A DNA stretch of 64,000 bases, from the NCBI GenBank assembly GCA_022606425.2, contig JAHDVF020001220.1, forward strand, positions 124,001 to 188,000. Direction: 5' to 3'. Of the stretch, positions 1-11,379 are shown in pieces (within the stretch, counting starts at the first letter, position 1; each line of letters opens with the position of its first letter). The position numbers and the translations under genes were made by a program. The notes under the pieces were generated by a model, which saw only the letters and a program-made list of their open reading frames with translations, ran no database searches and was not told the origin of the DNA. This stretch comes from Lepidostoma basale. Lineage: Eukaryota; Arthropoda; Insecta; Trichoptera; Lepidostomatidae.

Positions 1-119
1 GCCATTAAAGTAGGCATTGTAAAATTATTATCCAAATACAAATGCCATACATTATGCTCATAAAGTGTACACACCCAAATTGAATATATTAAAAAATAAT
101 ACTTAAATAGATTTTTGTG

Positions 120-200
120 TATGAAGTAAATACGATTATAAACGTTTGTTTTCTAAAAGTTTCATTATAATTTAAGAGAATGACATGTTTCGCCTTTCTA
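120..200. mobile_element. M1 foldback, single arm
   Basis: aaacgtttgttttctaaaagtttcattataattt...gaatgacatgtttcgcctttctaaag; the second arm is missing. Confidence 0.6.
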
Positions 201-1009
201 AAGAATTTTCATATAATTTTTTTTATTAATAATAAAATAGGTATCATTTAAAACAAATAAAATAATATTCTAACTATTTTTGTAATGCAAAACTATGACA
301 CTTTCAATAAATAAAAACATTTATCAAGTCATATATTTTAATATCAATCTCAAAATGTTATAACTAAAGTTTTTAAATGTTTGGGAATCATATTTTATTT
401 GTAATTCATTTTAATTAAAAATTTCGTAGTCTTTTCATATAAAACATATTCTATTTTATTACAAATGTGCTTATATGTTAATTGGTTCTGTCTGTTTAAT
501 TAAAATAATAAAAAAAACTAAAGGAAATATAAACGATAAACGTTACAAAAGAAATAATGTTTTGTAGGTAAATAAACATATTTTGAATATTAGAAAACAG
601 ATATAATATGTTGTATTTGTTAATTAATATGCGCTTTCATAAATAAATAAATAAAACTCTAGCAAAAGAAAACAGACAGGAAAACGATGGGAATGCAGTA
701 GATTTTTTCTATAGTCGCCATCACTTTGTGTTGTGGATTTACTTTTGAATTTTATGTATGTTCCCGTCGGATAAAAAAAAACACAATACTAATATAGGTA
801 TACAAAATTTTCGCATTTATTTACAATTTGGAAACACGTATTGGTAAAAATACACAACACCAAAAACACCGAGAGGCTCTATTCCCGAAGGAATAGGCAG
901 AGAAGGCCAGCTGAAAATTTGTTTGTCTTAATTGTAGTGTACTAGATTTTATTCAACCACAATCGTACACCATATTGCGCGGTCGACAATTCATTAAAAA
1001 AATTAATAC

Positions 1010-1460
1010 TAATGAACTTATGGAATGACTTGTTTCGCCAGCCTAAGGTATTATCAGACATTTGGCGGCCACGCTCGAAATAGGAACAATCGAAGAGGGT
1101 GCATGTAACGATGTGTAAATGTAGAAGAAGCGCGAGAGTTATGTCAGGATAGAACAGTGTGGCGGCCCATCCTCTCTGCCTACCTCTCCGGGGAAATGCC
1201 GTAATGGTTGGTTAGTTAGTTAGTTAGTTAGATGATAATACCTTAGAGAGGCGAAACATGTCATTCCCATAAATCATAATAAAACTTGTATAAAACAGAC
1301 GTCTTCATTTGTATTATGTGACTGGCGTGTTTCGCCTGTATAAGGCAATATCAGGCTACATTTGATAATGCCTTGATAAGATACATTTGATAAGACAGGC
1401 AAAATATGTCAGTCACATAAAATATAATAAAACTTCTAGAAAACATACGTTTTCATTCGT
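1010..1460. mobile_element. M1 foldbacks, two adjacent copies, the first interrupted by family A
   Basis: Copy one: arms at 1010-1062 and 1232-1320 around the family A insertion. Copy two: 1305-1455, with gtgactggcgtgtttcgcctgtataaggcaatatcagg and the opposite arm gacaggcaaaatatgtcagtcacataaaatata. They share a junction near 1305-1320. Confidence 0.75.
1063..1231 (+). mobile_element. Family A non-LTR retrotransposon end, inserted in a foldback
   Basis: Its coding-like block runs from ggcggccacgctcg through gtgtggcggcccatcctctctgcctac to ggaaatgccgtaatggtt, then a (TTAG)n tail. On both sides are halves of a foldback element (1010-1062 and 1232-1320), so this is a nested insertion. Confidence 0.75.
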
Positions 1461-1984
1461 ATTAATTATAAATTATAGTTATAAAAATATGATGTTGAAA
1501 CACCGTGTAGATTCATTCGATTCAATTTCAGATATATTTTAATTATAATATTACATCGGAATCAACTTATTAGAGAATGTGAGTGCACAACACACACAGC
1601 TGCCTTTCAATAGGGGATAAGTGTCAAAATAAAGAAAGCTTTTGTACTTGGCGTGAAAAAATCGTGACATGACGTTTGTACGAACGGACAGATGATGCGA
1701 TATTACGGAGGTATCGCGTTATTGTTAGCCCCTTTCGGAGGGTCTATTCAGATACTTGACGACTTCTTTTAGAGGCGACTCGAGCGTGTTATTGTGTGAC
1801 TATTGGCTTAGCTAGAGCACACAATGGCAGTTTCACAAAACTCTTCGTGCATTTCAATAATGTGCCATCATCAATTTTTAATAATATTAACACTTATGCA
1901 GATTAATTACTTTTTATATTAATATATATTATACATGATTAATAAATCTAATCTTGAATTAATGAATCTAATATTTAAATCGTT

Positions 1985-2165
1985 AATACGAATGAAAACG
2001 TCTGTTTTGTAGAAGTTTTATTTAATTTAATGGGAATGACATGTGTCGCCTTACTAAGGCATTATCAAATGTTAAACATTTGATTTTGCCTTAGCAAGGC
2101 GAAACATGTCATTTCCTTAATATTATAATAAAACTTCTAGAAAACAGACGTTTTCATTCGTATCA
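1985..2165. mobile_element. Foldback (inverted-repeat) element M1, most complete copy
   Basis: The two arms are near-perfect reverse complements: tacgaatgaaaacgtctg ... cgccttactaaggcattatcaaatg, and its complement ...gccttagcaaggcgaaacatgtcatt ... cagacgttttcattcgta. No coding capacity; a non-autonomous element. Confidence 0.85.
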
Positions 2166-2194
2166 TTATTTCAACAAAAAAATCAATTAATATA

Positions 2195-2275
2195 AATGAA
2201 AACGTCTTTCTTCTAGGAGTTCTTTTATATTTTATATGGAATGATATGTTTGACCATTCTAAGGCATTTTCAAAT
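2195..2275. mobile_element. M1 foldback, single arm
   Basis: aatgaaaacgtctttcttctagg...tggaatgatatgtttgaccattctaaggcattttcaaa. Single decayed arm close to the complete copy. Confidence 0.6.
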
Positions 2276-2523
2276 TAAATCCATGTATTTTTACATGATT
2301 TTTGATGAACGAATTGTTATTACGAATATATTATAAAACGCGTATTCATTTGTTATTAATAAAATAAATGGTGCAATTAAAGTCAAAGTTATTTTATCAT
2401 TATTATATTTTATCTCTTCTCATTAGAGGTCCCTTAAACTTAGATATTTGTTTGTAATATTTTTGAGAAAAAAACGATTTGAATTTGAATAACTTCAAAT
2501 GGAAATATATATATCAATCGAAG

Positions 2524-2933
2524 CAAATATAAGAATGCATTATAATGTTCTAGTACCAACTCTTATGTATAAAAATGAAGCTTGGAGCTGGTAGAAGAAG
2601 AATGAAAAGAATAATGAATGTCGTAGAATTGAGTTCACTAAGAAAAATTAAGTACAATTAAAAAAATATTATTGATGTTTTGGTCATACGGAAGAAATCG
2701 ATATGAGAAGAATTGGTAAAAAAGTTGTATACGTGTAGTACGAATGGAAAAAGTAACCGAGTACGGCCGAGGAAAAAATGGCAAGACCGAATTAATCAAT
2801 TATTAAAAGACCGCCACAAACGAAGTCGGAAAAATCGACGAGTGTGCATGTTATGATGTATGAATAGAGGAAACTCAAAAGGTATGTCTGGCGAAACGGC
2901 GTTATGGTTAGAAAGTTATCTAGTTAGTTACGT
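2524..2933 (+). mobile_element. Family A retrotransposon end, strongly mutated
   Basis: The order of blocks matches better copies: cattataatgttctagtaccaactcttatg, the GRPRKTWHDQINQ-equivalent ggaaaaaatggcaagaccg, the RRACM-equivalent, and a short gttagttagtta-like tail. Many indels destroy the frame. Confidence 0.65.
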
Positions 2934-4039
2934 GAAAAGATTTTATTCAGAGGTCTGAAATAACAATTTTGTTTAAATCATAAACTAATATATTGTTTAA
3001 AGATACTGTAGAATGACGCTAATCTTATTGATTTAGTACTATTTAAATTAAATAAAATAATTATAATACATTGAAAACAAATAAGATTAAAATAAAGTAT
3101 TTAGTATCGCACTCTAAAATAGCCCACGGAGTTTAGCACTAAACCGCCGAAACTATGAGGAACTTAATAAAAGGTATATAAACGAACATTTGGGATGAAA
3201 ATAAAACTTATTTCATTAATCTCATGTTACTGCTTAAATTATTTTATGGGAATATCTTTTTTATCTGTAAAAACTTTATCGAAGAATTAACAATCAATTT
3301 AGCGTTAAAAATACTATAATAAATTCCTGTATAAATTAATTTATGAATAGAAAAATATGTGGTATATTTTAAAGCTGACAAACAGAACAGAAAAAAACAT
3401 GTCCTCAAACATCTAAAAGTTGTATAATGATTGTGTGGGTAGCTGATGCCATCTAGCGCCCGCGGCACGAATCAGAAATGATAAAACCGTAGCGACCAAC
3501 ATACTATAAGTAGCTGTTGACCAGGAGAGTCCTGCGGGTAACAGGCATTATAATACCTAATAATCATGTGTAATAATCAGTGGCGTTATAGCTGCCGAGA
3601 TCCTAGCTACAGCAATATAAAACTACAAAAAATATATACATATTTATAGATATGGACATATTACGATCATATTAAAATTAAAAAAGTTTGATGTATATGG
3701 TAGTCAAACGTTAATACAGTTTCTTTAAAACAATAACCCATTTTTCTGAAACAGTAGATAAATTCAATATTTTGTTAATAACGTTTTTGTCCGCCCGGCA
3801 TCCTATTTGTATGTCGGGGTTGTTAATATATATCAAATAATATTTTTGACGATACGTCCGAAAAACCTACTTTCCACCATATCTATTCTATTTACGTTTT
3901 TCTGACGTTTCCATACTTTCTTTCAAGAATAAGATTCAGAATAAAATACAAATTTTCAAGCCAACAAACAATATCCTATTACTTTTAATTATTTAGTTTT
4001 AAAATTATATTATTTATATGATTATTCAAAATAAAACAT

Positions 4040-4175
4040 TATTTTTCATGAACTGTTTCAATATTTTGTCTTTATTTATATAGCGACCGGTTTGGCCTAG
4101 TCAGCCGGTATCAACATACCAGTCTGATGATGCCGGCTGGCCTGGCGAAACCGATGTCTGTCGAAATAAAGACAA
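4040..4175. mobile_element. Foldback element with hammerhead-like core
   Basis: Arms: ttgtctttatttatatagcgaccggtttggcc and ggcgaaaccgatgtctgtcgaaataaagacaa. Between them agtctgatgatgccggctgg. The core reads CTGATGA (4124-4130) ... GAAAC (4147-4151) ... GTC (4156-4158). Confidence 0.7.
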
Positions 4176-4369
4176 CACGTGGAAGTAGTTGTTAATAAAA
4201 ACATATTTTTTTAAATATTATTTTAGCTACCATCAAGAGATTTCAGTAAAATCATTAGATTATCTATAATATAATTGGATGATTGGTTATTAATATTTTT
4301 AAATTGTGTAATATATGAGTAGTCCGCATTAAAGTTAAATGATATATTTAAAAATAATAATGAATAAGT

Positions 4370-4506
4370 GAGCGTGAACGCGTATGAAACGATGTATGAA
4401 TGTTGAGTAATCGAAAGAAGTATGTTAGGAAATAATAGTGTGGCAGTCCATTATTTCTGCCTACCTCTGGGAGAGACGGCGTGATGATTAGTTAGTTAGC
4501 TAGTTA
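4370..4506 (+). mobile_element. Family A retrotransposon end, short
   Basis: A 5'-truncated copy of about 135 bp with the final CMNVE...VWQSIISAY-equivalent, ggcgtgatgattagttagttag and a short TTAG tail. Confidence 0.7.
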
Positions 4507-5456
4507 TGAATAAGTTATAAATATCTCTGAAATGCATAATTTCATCACAGTTAAAGGATCTAAAATAATCTATCTGAGTTTTTATATGTAATTAATTGTC
4601 TCATCAGGTGTATTATTTAATAACCACGAGATATTGGATGCTAATAACGTCTCCTGTCGTTATGATAATAATAGATTTTTTTATGTACACGCCACTGTCC
4701 CGAATTGAGCCGATGTCCCGCAGGTATCGGGCCATTATAGTACCTAATAATAATATGAAATAATGATCATTATGCTCTTACTTTGATACCGGAGACCGAT
4801 CAGCCCGCAGCTGTGGAAACCATAAGTTTATAAATATTTACACATTATTTCGAAGCCATAAGGGATATTTAAACGTCGGCAACCAGTAGCTATTCTGCTC
4901 CTCCTGATTTTGAATCTGTTAACTTCGAAACAACTTGATTATACAATCACGCCAAGAGATTTTATCTTAATATTATATTTAACCCCGAGCCATGCAAAAC
5001 ATTTTTGAGTGTAGATGAATCCAATAAAACAACACGGTTCAAAACAAACTTCTGAAAAGAAAACACACGTTTAGTTAATTTTACACACACATGCGCGATT
5101 CTACTTGCCATGTTTTCCAATTATTTTTCTCCCTTTCTTTATTCCCAACTTCGTGGCCTGTTTAGCTTATGCGCATGCTCCAGACTTGTACCGAGCCGCG
5201 GAGTGGCCTCTTTAGCTGCCGAGGGTGCTGAGAGTTCGCGAAATTACGGTACAGCTTGAGCATCACATGTTCAGCAGGGCGATACAACAAAAAAAAAATA
5301 ACAATACCAAGAACATAAGTATTTACATATAATGCAATTCAAGAAGTTTCTGGAAACACCACATACTGTATAAGGTTTAAGGTACGCACTTATCAAAATC
5401 GCGAAACCGGTTACAGAAATTGTACACTCGTAAAACAAATTAAAAAAAAAAAAAAC

Positions 5457-5709
5457 TTACTAACTAACCATCACGCCGTCTCCCCGGAAGGGTAGGCAGA
5501 AATAATGGAACGCCACACTGTTCTGTCCTGACATACTTCTCTCGATTCCTCCACATTCATACATCTTGTCATGCACGCACGTCGATTTCTCCGACTCCTC
5601 ATGTGACCGACATTCGATATTTAATTGATTTGATCGTGCCACGTTTTCCCCGACCTTCCTCGCCTCGCCTCCTTCCTCGTTCACGCCGTTTACATAAACC
5701 TTTTTTTTA
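5457..5709 (-). mobile_element. Family A retrotransposon end
   Basis: The tail complement (ttactaactaacc) is followed by the family-A 3' coding block up to the VNGVNE-equivalent. The frame breaks near the 3' end; the copy is 5'-truncated at a poly-T tract. Confidence 0.75.
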
Positions 5710-6119
5710 ATTTTAAAAATATATTAAATTGCAGCTTCAGTACATAATATCTTTCTGGAATTCACAACACTTTAAAAATTGTAATGTTTCAGTTTGCAGC
5801 AATTTATGGTCACGAATAGTGCATTCATCGAGATTAGAAAATAAAATGCAATATTTTAATATCTTGAAACTTTAAATTAATTTCATAAAATGATTGACTG
5901 GCAGAAATGACTTGAGATAATTATCTTTCAGATTTCTCTATTTCGATATTCTTTTATATACATCGCGTCACGGAACCTCTTCAGCAGTTGATAATTGACG
6001 ATAGATGGGTCTTGCCCGATTCTTCTTCATATTAATTTAGCTTGTGGACAACATTTGTTATACCAAGAAATCACTTTAAATTTGGTAAGTCTGAATTAAC
6101 TTATATTACGATTCCGCTG

Positions 6120-6262
6120 CATCGTTCATGGATGGGATTTATTCAAATGAGTCTCAAAAGAGACCAGATCCCACAGACGCCAACCAGAATAATCAGTCCT
6201 GGAGACTCAATACTAGAAGAACAGACACTGGGACATAGCTAGGAAAAGAAGAAGAAGTTGTA
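6120..6262 (+). mobile_element. Family E RTE-like retrotransposon end
   Basis: The MGFIQMSLKRDQIPQTP frame, then an Asp/Glu-rich end and gaaaagaagaagaag. It matches family E at 40605-40795 around the agtctcaaaagagac.ggatccca segment. Confidence 0.6.
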
Positions 6263-7238
6263 CGTACATACCATAAAAACATTTGTTTTATTTTAAATAC
6301 TACGAGTATTATTTTTAATCTATGCATCGTGTATACGCGGAGAAAATTCGAACCGATATTTTTTCCTTCAGCAATCTATAATATAATACGCACATTAGGT
6401 CGAAACTATATGTTAATTTGGATAATGCATTAAGTTTTTAGATTAAAGTATTCAGATAGTCATAATTACGTAGTTCAATAATGGCTACCTATTTTTTATA
6501 CGTGGAACCGTTTTAGAGGATCGTTATAATTCGGGGGAATACATAATGATACATATTATATTTAAATTCCGTAACCCGAGTCACATTCTTGCCCGAGTGA
6601 TATGGGGGGCATCCCGGGCTGGGATGCTCGCACGCCACACGAGTGCCAATGGCGGGGAAAGGGTAAGCAGCTGAGCAGCATCGAAATTCTAATTAGTTTA
6701 CCTAATTAATGGACACGGCATAGTTTTTTTGAATATCAATTTCACACAAGATATACCTATCTTTTAAAAAACGAGGTGCAATGAAGCTGCCTTTACGTGT
6801 GTTGTTATTATGATTATGATACTTGGCGCCCCTGGAAACGTTACAAGTCGGCAAAACCTTCCTCCACAATGGCAAGAGAGAGAGAGGAGACATAAAGCCC
6901 TCTTTAGACCCATATATAGACTATACATGTATTATATAATAATATCTTACAGTTGTCACAAAGAAGAAGAAATGATCAAAATCAAATATACTCCCGAATT
7001 TGTCGTAAAAGTCACATATTACATTACAATCAAAACAATAAATCTGTATTTAAAAAATGTAACTTACGCCACCAGAAAGACTCAAATCCATCAGCTTTCC
7101 GAATGAATGCTAAATCCGTTGAGCAATTACGATTGTCATTTTACTATTATTTATTAAAAACATGTTTTTTTATTGATGGATAAATGTTAATTTGGAATGA
7201 GAATGTTACTCATTGTATTATCCATTTCATTTATTAAA

Positions 7239-7330
7239 ATCTTCTTCTTCTTTTAATAGATATGACGATCTCTGACACAGAAATCATGTCTCCTCGAATG
7301 ACGAGGACCAGTTGTCCTTCCATCTCTTAA
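7239..7330 (-). mobile_element. Family F retrotransposon end, short
   Basis: cttcttcttcttttaataga.atgacgatct.tgacacagaaatcat matches 55088 onward closely. It is about 90 bp and 5'-truncated. Confidence 0.65.
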
Positions 7331-7341
7331 GTATCGTTAAA

Positions 7342-7828
7342 AAATAAAAATAATATCCACTACGTGTTTCGGAGGAGACCTCCTCCTTTCAGGTGTAAAT
7401 ATAACTATTATATAATATTTACATCTGAGAAAGGAATGTAGAGCGGAAGAAGGTATTATGAACAAAATTATGAAAGGATCGCTGCGTTGGTTCGGACATA
7501 TGGAACGCATGAATGGAGAAAGAATGGTTAAGAAAGTATACGTTAATGATGTAAATGGGGTACGAAGTCGAGGCAGACCGAGGAAAACATGGCATGACCA
7601 AATTAATCAAATTTTAAAGGTTGGTCATGTTAGAAGTCGGAGGAATCGACGTGCGTGTATGACTCGTTGTATGAATGTGGAGAAAGCTAGAGAGGTTTGC
7701 CAGGATAGAGTAGTGTGGCGGTCCATTCTCTCTGCCTACCCCTGCGGGGAAACGGCGTGATGGTTTGTTTGTGTTACATCTGAGGATGTAGATGGTCATC
7801 TCCGAAGAATGTAGTGGATAATATTTTT
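7342..7828. mobile_element. Foldback element split by family A
   Basis: Left arm aatatccactacgtgtttcggaggagacctcctcctttcaggtgtaaat (7345-7400). Right arm atttacatctgaggatgtagatggtcatctccgaagaatgtagtggataatatt, interrupted by the insertion at 7430-7773. Confidence 0.75.
7430..7773 (+). mobile_element. Family A retrotransposon end with 11-bp target duplication
   Basis: A 344-bp insertion flanked by ttacatctgag at 7419-7429 and 7774-7784. It encodes an uninterrupted C-terminal frame: MNKIMKGSLRWFGHMERM, VYVNDVNGVRSRGRPRKTW, then ILSAYPCGETA and a stop. The tail is TTTG-type (tggtttgtttgtg). It disrupts a foldback whose halves lie at 7342-7429 and 7774-7828. The nearly intact frame suggests recent insertion. 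Confidence 0.9.
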
Positions 7829-7854
7829 ATTAAGTAAACATCATAAGACCGGTA

Positions 7855-7975
7855 GTCACCTACGGCTGTGAGACATGGTCTCTAGCGCAGAGAGAAGAAG
7901 GACCTACGATGGGCTGGCCATGTGGAAAGAATGCCAGAGGGTAGAACACCACCAATTATATCACACACAACACCG
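7855..7975 (+). mobile_element. RTE-like retrotransposon fragment
   Basis: VTYGCETWSLAQRE is followed in another frame by RRWAGHVERMPEGRTPP, the usual C-terminal signature of RTE elements, ending near 7960. About 120 bp, frameshifted. Confidence 0.65.
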
Positions 7976-7984
7976 ATGTAAAGT

Positions 7985-8130
7985 GATAGGTAGCTAATCT
8001 ATCACCATTTTGTTGTCACGTGAATTCCTCCAGATCAAAGGCAGTGTGACAATTGCACTACTATCGACGGGAATCGAATCCGGGACTTTAGGTGTGTCAG
8101 TCATAGCACTTGCCACTCTGATTTGCGGAA
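7985..8130 (-). mobile_element. tRNA-derived SINE fragment
   Basis: On the minus strand gagtggcaagtgctatgact (A-box-like) is followed by cccggattcgattcccg, an excellent pol III B box at 8068-8083. It is not an intact tRNA (no acceptor stem pairing), and the B-box-distal part runs on into unrelated sequence, as in SINEs. Confidence 0.6.
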
Positions 8131-9171
8131 TGCGTAAAATACTATTATATTATATTCTGTTTATTACATTTTTTGATCACAGTTGTCAATTTTGGCATAA
8201 CTTGTGTAGGATGGTAAACCGAACTAATTTGAAATATTTGAATAATCTCAAGTAACGACAATAAATATTTATTGTAAAAAAATACTTTTTTAGTTGAAAA
8301 CCCGTTCACGTTGGTGACCGTGGCGATTGCTAATCTTGTAAATCGCCGTGAAAAAAAATGTCTCCGATTGGCCAGATATACCAGATGTCAGATAATGGAG
8401 GTATGTCAATAAAACGATAATTTTCTTCGGCTCGAATCTCAGAGAGACCCGATATAAGTAAAACGAAAGTTCTTACTGATTGCAAATGTTCGTGTGTATA
8501 TATATGTAAACACATACAATATAAATGGTTAAAACCCATCTATTGTGAATTATAAAATAAGTGAAACTAAAAAGAATAAAGTTATTATGGTGGCGGTAAA
8601 ATAATTGTAAAAACGTTCTGCGTGAGAACGAATTTTGTATTTCTCTGCATATTTTTCCATGTGTACGAGTATACCATACATACCCGGCTCATTGCTTTAA
8701 TCGAGGGAGGCACTTTATATTAAGGGTATTTGACCAATATTTTACTAGACAACGTCTTGCTGATTTATGGAAATTAAAAAAATCTACGAAGGTGATTATT
8801 CTCAAAAAATCAAATCAATCTATAGGTAGATGAGTTTAGTGAAAATAAACCAGATTTTTTCTCAGAGTTTTAGTTGATAAACAAATTGTATATAAACCTA
8901 TTTTATATATGGTTTTTAAATGTCGGAAAATATTAGAAGACCAAATAAATTTAACGTCAAGTGCAATCTTCGATTTATTTCCTTTGTGGTAAGTAATTAC
9001 CTGAACCTCAATAAGAACTTAAAATTATTATTTGAAAATTTAAATTGGTTCATAATATTTGTTATAACAAAAGCATAAACGTTCCAAAATAAATCTTTAT
9101 AACATCTGTCAAAACTGATCATATTTGTAAACAATCTTTATAATATTTTAAATATGTATCTTTATAATAAG

Positions 9172-9212
9172 TATCACTGAAGAAGGACCGGTTGTCCGAA
9201 ACATGTCTGATA
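9172..9212 (+). ncRNA. Hammerhead-ribozyme-like motif (type I layout)
   Basis: tatca (stem I), CTGAAGA fitting the CUGANGA core (9177-9183), one extra A (9184), ggac-cggtt-gtcc stem II (9185-9197), GAAA (9198-9201), a minimal stem III (ac-at-gt), the GTC cleavage triplet (9205-9207) and tgata completing stem I (9208-9212). The extra A between A9 and stem II departs from the canonical fold; activity is unproven. Confidence 0.45.
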
Positions 9213-9469
9213 TGTAATTTGACTTTTTTAATGTTAGTGTTGTATATACAAAGTATGTAAGAAAGAATAAGAGAAATAGAATATGGATACTGGAGTAAAT
9301 TGAATTTTGAAATTATTCACCTTGACAAATTTACTACACTTTTTAAAGTAATTGTTTTACTCATAAAAATCATTAAAAAAAACAATATTCTAAATCTTGT
9401 TAACAAAAGTTGAATGTATTTGTTTTTATCCAATAAAATGAATGTCACAAAAATGTTCCATCAATGGAA

Positions 9470-9740
9470 TGCATTCTTTCCATTGACGTTCGGACAGAAG
9501 TACAAAGTGGATCATCCCTTTTAATTAATCCACTTAAAAGAACTTTGACTTCTTTCTCGGAAAGTCTCCGATGTAATTAAATGGGGTTGTGATTCCCGGA
9601 GGGGGTGGCCCGGGCGGACGGGGTGGCTCGTGAAGGCAGTGTAACAAAAATAAAGCTGTTATATCACCATCATCGTTCTCGGGGCAAACAGAGGGTTGCG
9701 GAGCAAACATTTACCCGGCTCTTCATCTTTAGTAAACGGG
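9470..9740. promoter_or_regulatory. Unique, GC-richer intronic block (candidate cis-regulatory DNA)
   Basis: No repeat signature or long frame. Contains ttttaattaatccactt (homeodomain-type core sites) and a G-rich gggggtggcccgggcggacggggtgg stretch. Function is inferred only from location. Confidence 0.25.
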
Positions 9741-9944
9741 AGGTAATTTGTACTGGGGAACCATAGAAGAGATATAGAGATGTCATAAGTGGGTTGGAGT
9801 ATAGGGAAGACTTCATTGCATGAAGTAATAGAAAAATGTATATTTTATAAATAAATTAGTTGTTTTCGTCTTTGTCGTAATTGTTAAAGAAATAATGAAA
9901 AATTAATATTGTTATTTGAAGTTTCATGGTAGAAGTTCATTGTA

Positions 9945-10128
9945 AATAATGAAAAAAAAAAGTTTATTTGTAAAAAATCATTTTACGATATATATTTAGT
10001 TATAATCCACTGATGTTTGCGTATTCGACCGGTTTAGACACAAACATCAGTGGATTATAACTAAATATACATCTTAAAAGGATTGTTTACATTTTTATTT
10101 TTTCATTTTCATTATTTATAAAGAAATA
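9945..10128. mobile_element. Foldback element with perfect 29-bp inner arms
   Basis: Perfect reverse complements at 9991-10019 and 10041-10069 around a 21-nt loop containing gaccggtttagac. Imperfect pairing extends outward to about 9945 and 10128. Confidence 0.85.
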
Positions 10129-10309
10129 AAGCTTAGACGATTTCAGTAAATAAGTAATACAAGTTGTCATCAATAGTCTCCGTTTTCTACTGGTAATATA
10201 CTCGTTCTATCTCACTTTTAATCTAATATTAAAATAGGAATCAGCGATTTTTTTCATTAATCATTTTACTGAGCTCATACCAACTTAGAATAAGAATAAA
10301 AAAATAATA

Positions 10310-10566
10310 AATGCGGTAAAATGAGATGCCTAAGACGTATGTCTGGTAAAACGATTTATTCAAGAAAGAAAGAAAAGAGAGTGGTGACGAAATTAATACA
10401 ATTATAAAAATTGATCATACTACGAGTAGAAGTTGGAAGAATCGAACTTGTACGACTCACGACTTGTATGATAGTGGAGGAATCTTGAGAGGTTTGTTAG
10501 GTGTGCGGAGGTCCATTCTCTCTGGCTATCTCTCCGAATAAACGGCATGACGTTTTGTTGTTGTGG
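10310..10566 (+). mobile_element. Family A retrotransposon end, internally deleted
   Basis: It contains the equivalents of NAVEMRCLRRMSG, then jumps to the region around GHTTSRSWKNRTCTTHD and the VCGGPFSLAISPNKRHDV 3' terminus, with a ttttgttgttgtgg tail. Several frameshifts are present. Confidence 0.6.
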
Positions 10567-10879
10567 TAACAGTTCGTTATTTGGGATCTTGGGTATATCT
10601 GTGTATCTTAGTATCCTCTTCGACCGATCGGATATCGCTGCAGTCTTCATCTTCATGGTCTAGTATACTCATGTGACAATCTGCAATGACGGCCGAAACG
10701 TCGGTAGAGGATGATACCAAAATGTAGGGTTATACCCAAGATTCAAAAGTATAGCGTATGTGTACATCTAGTATGTACTATAAAAAAAAATTTAACGGAG
10801 CAAAACACGTACACTTTTTTATGTGTTGATAAAGGAAGAAAAGTCTTAGTATAATATTTGGCCTGATAGGCAATGGTCG

Positions 10880-11160
10880 TAATTGTAAGTTAGCAAATCT
10901 CGGCGGCAGTGTCTAGTTGCAGGAGAGCGGGATAAGCCAAGATGGCGCAAGTGATTCTGTGTATTAGGACTAAATATTGAGTGTCGGCATTATAGAGTTC
11001 TGCACGTCGCGAATGTGTGGAAATAATTTATTTTGCGTCTTTACAGCACAACACAAAGGACGATGTGAATAAATAAATGTAAATAGGCGGTGAAGTTACT
11101 AGCGCTCGCAGGCGGGGGTCGACAAACTTTTGCCTGAGTGTAACTTCAATATATTTCTAT
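10880..11160. promoter_or_regulatory. Unique block, candidate regulatory DNA
   Basis: Contains gccaagatggcgcaag, similar to YY1/Pho-type sites, and several GC-rich stretches. No exon signature apart from a very short frame after atggcgcaag. Confidence 0.2.
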
Positions 11161-11379
11161 AGCATGTTCTTCAATAAACTACCGATTTTATTTTTAATTT
11201 GGCAATCTCACTTTATTCCAAGTGACATTTGATATTGGTTTAATTGGACTTATTCTATACTAATATCGTGCAGGTATATGCACAACCTGGTCCAGGTAGC
11301 AACTTGAGTAACACCTAACCAACAATGTTTTTGCAGTAATTTTCACTTAAATACATCAACGGACGTTTGTTCGGAATAA

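Noticed and set aside
1200..1231. TTAG repeats as telomeric sequence
   Set aside because: The insect telomere unit is the pentamer TTAGG; these are tetramers located exactly at family A 3' ends.
4124..4158. Calling the 4.1-kb core a complete hammerhead ribozyme
   Set aside because: The core elements are present, but sequences flanking CTGATGA and GTC do not pair to make stem I, so only a hammerhead-like motif is claimed.
8068..8083. Functional tRNA gene (minus strand)
   Set aside because: B box is excellent but no acceptor stem or complete cloverleaf can be drawn; a SINE fits better.
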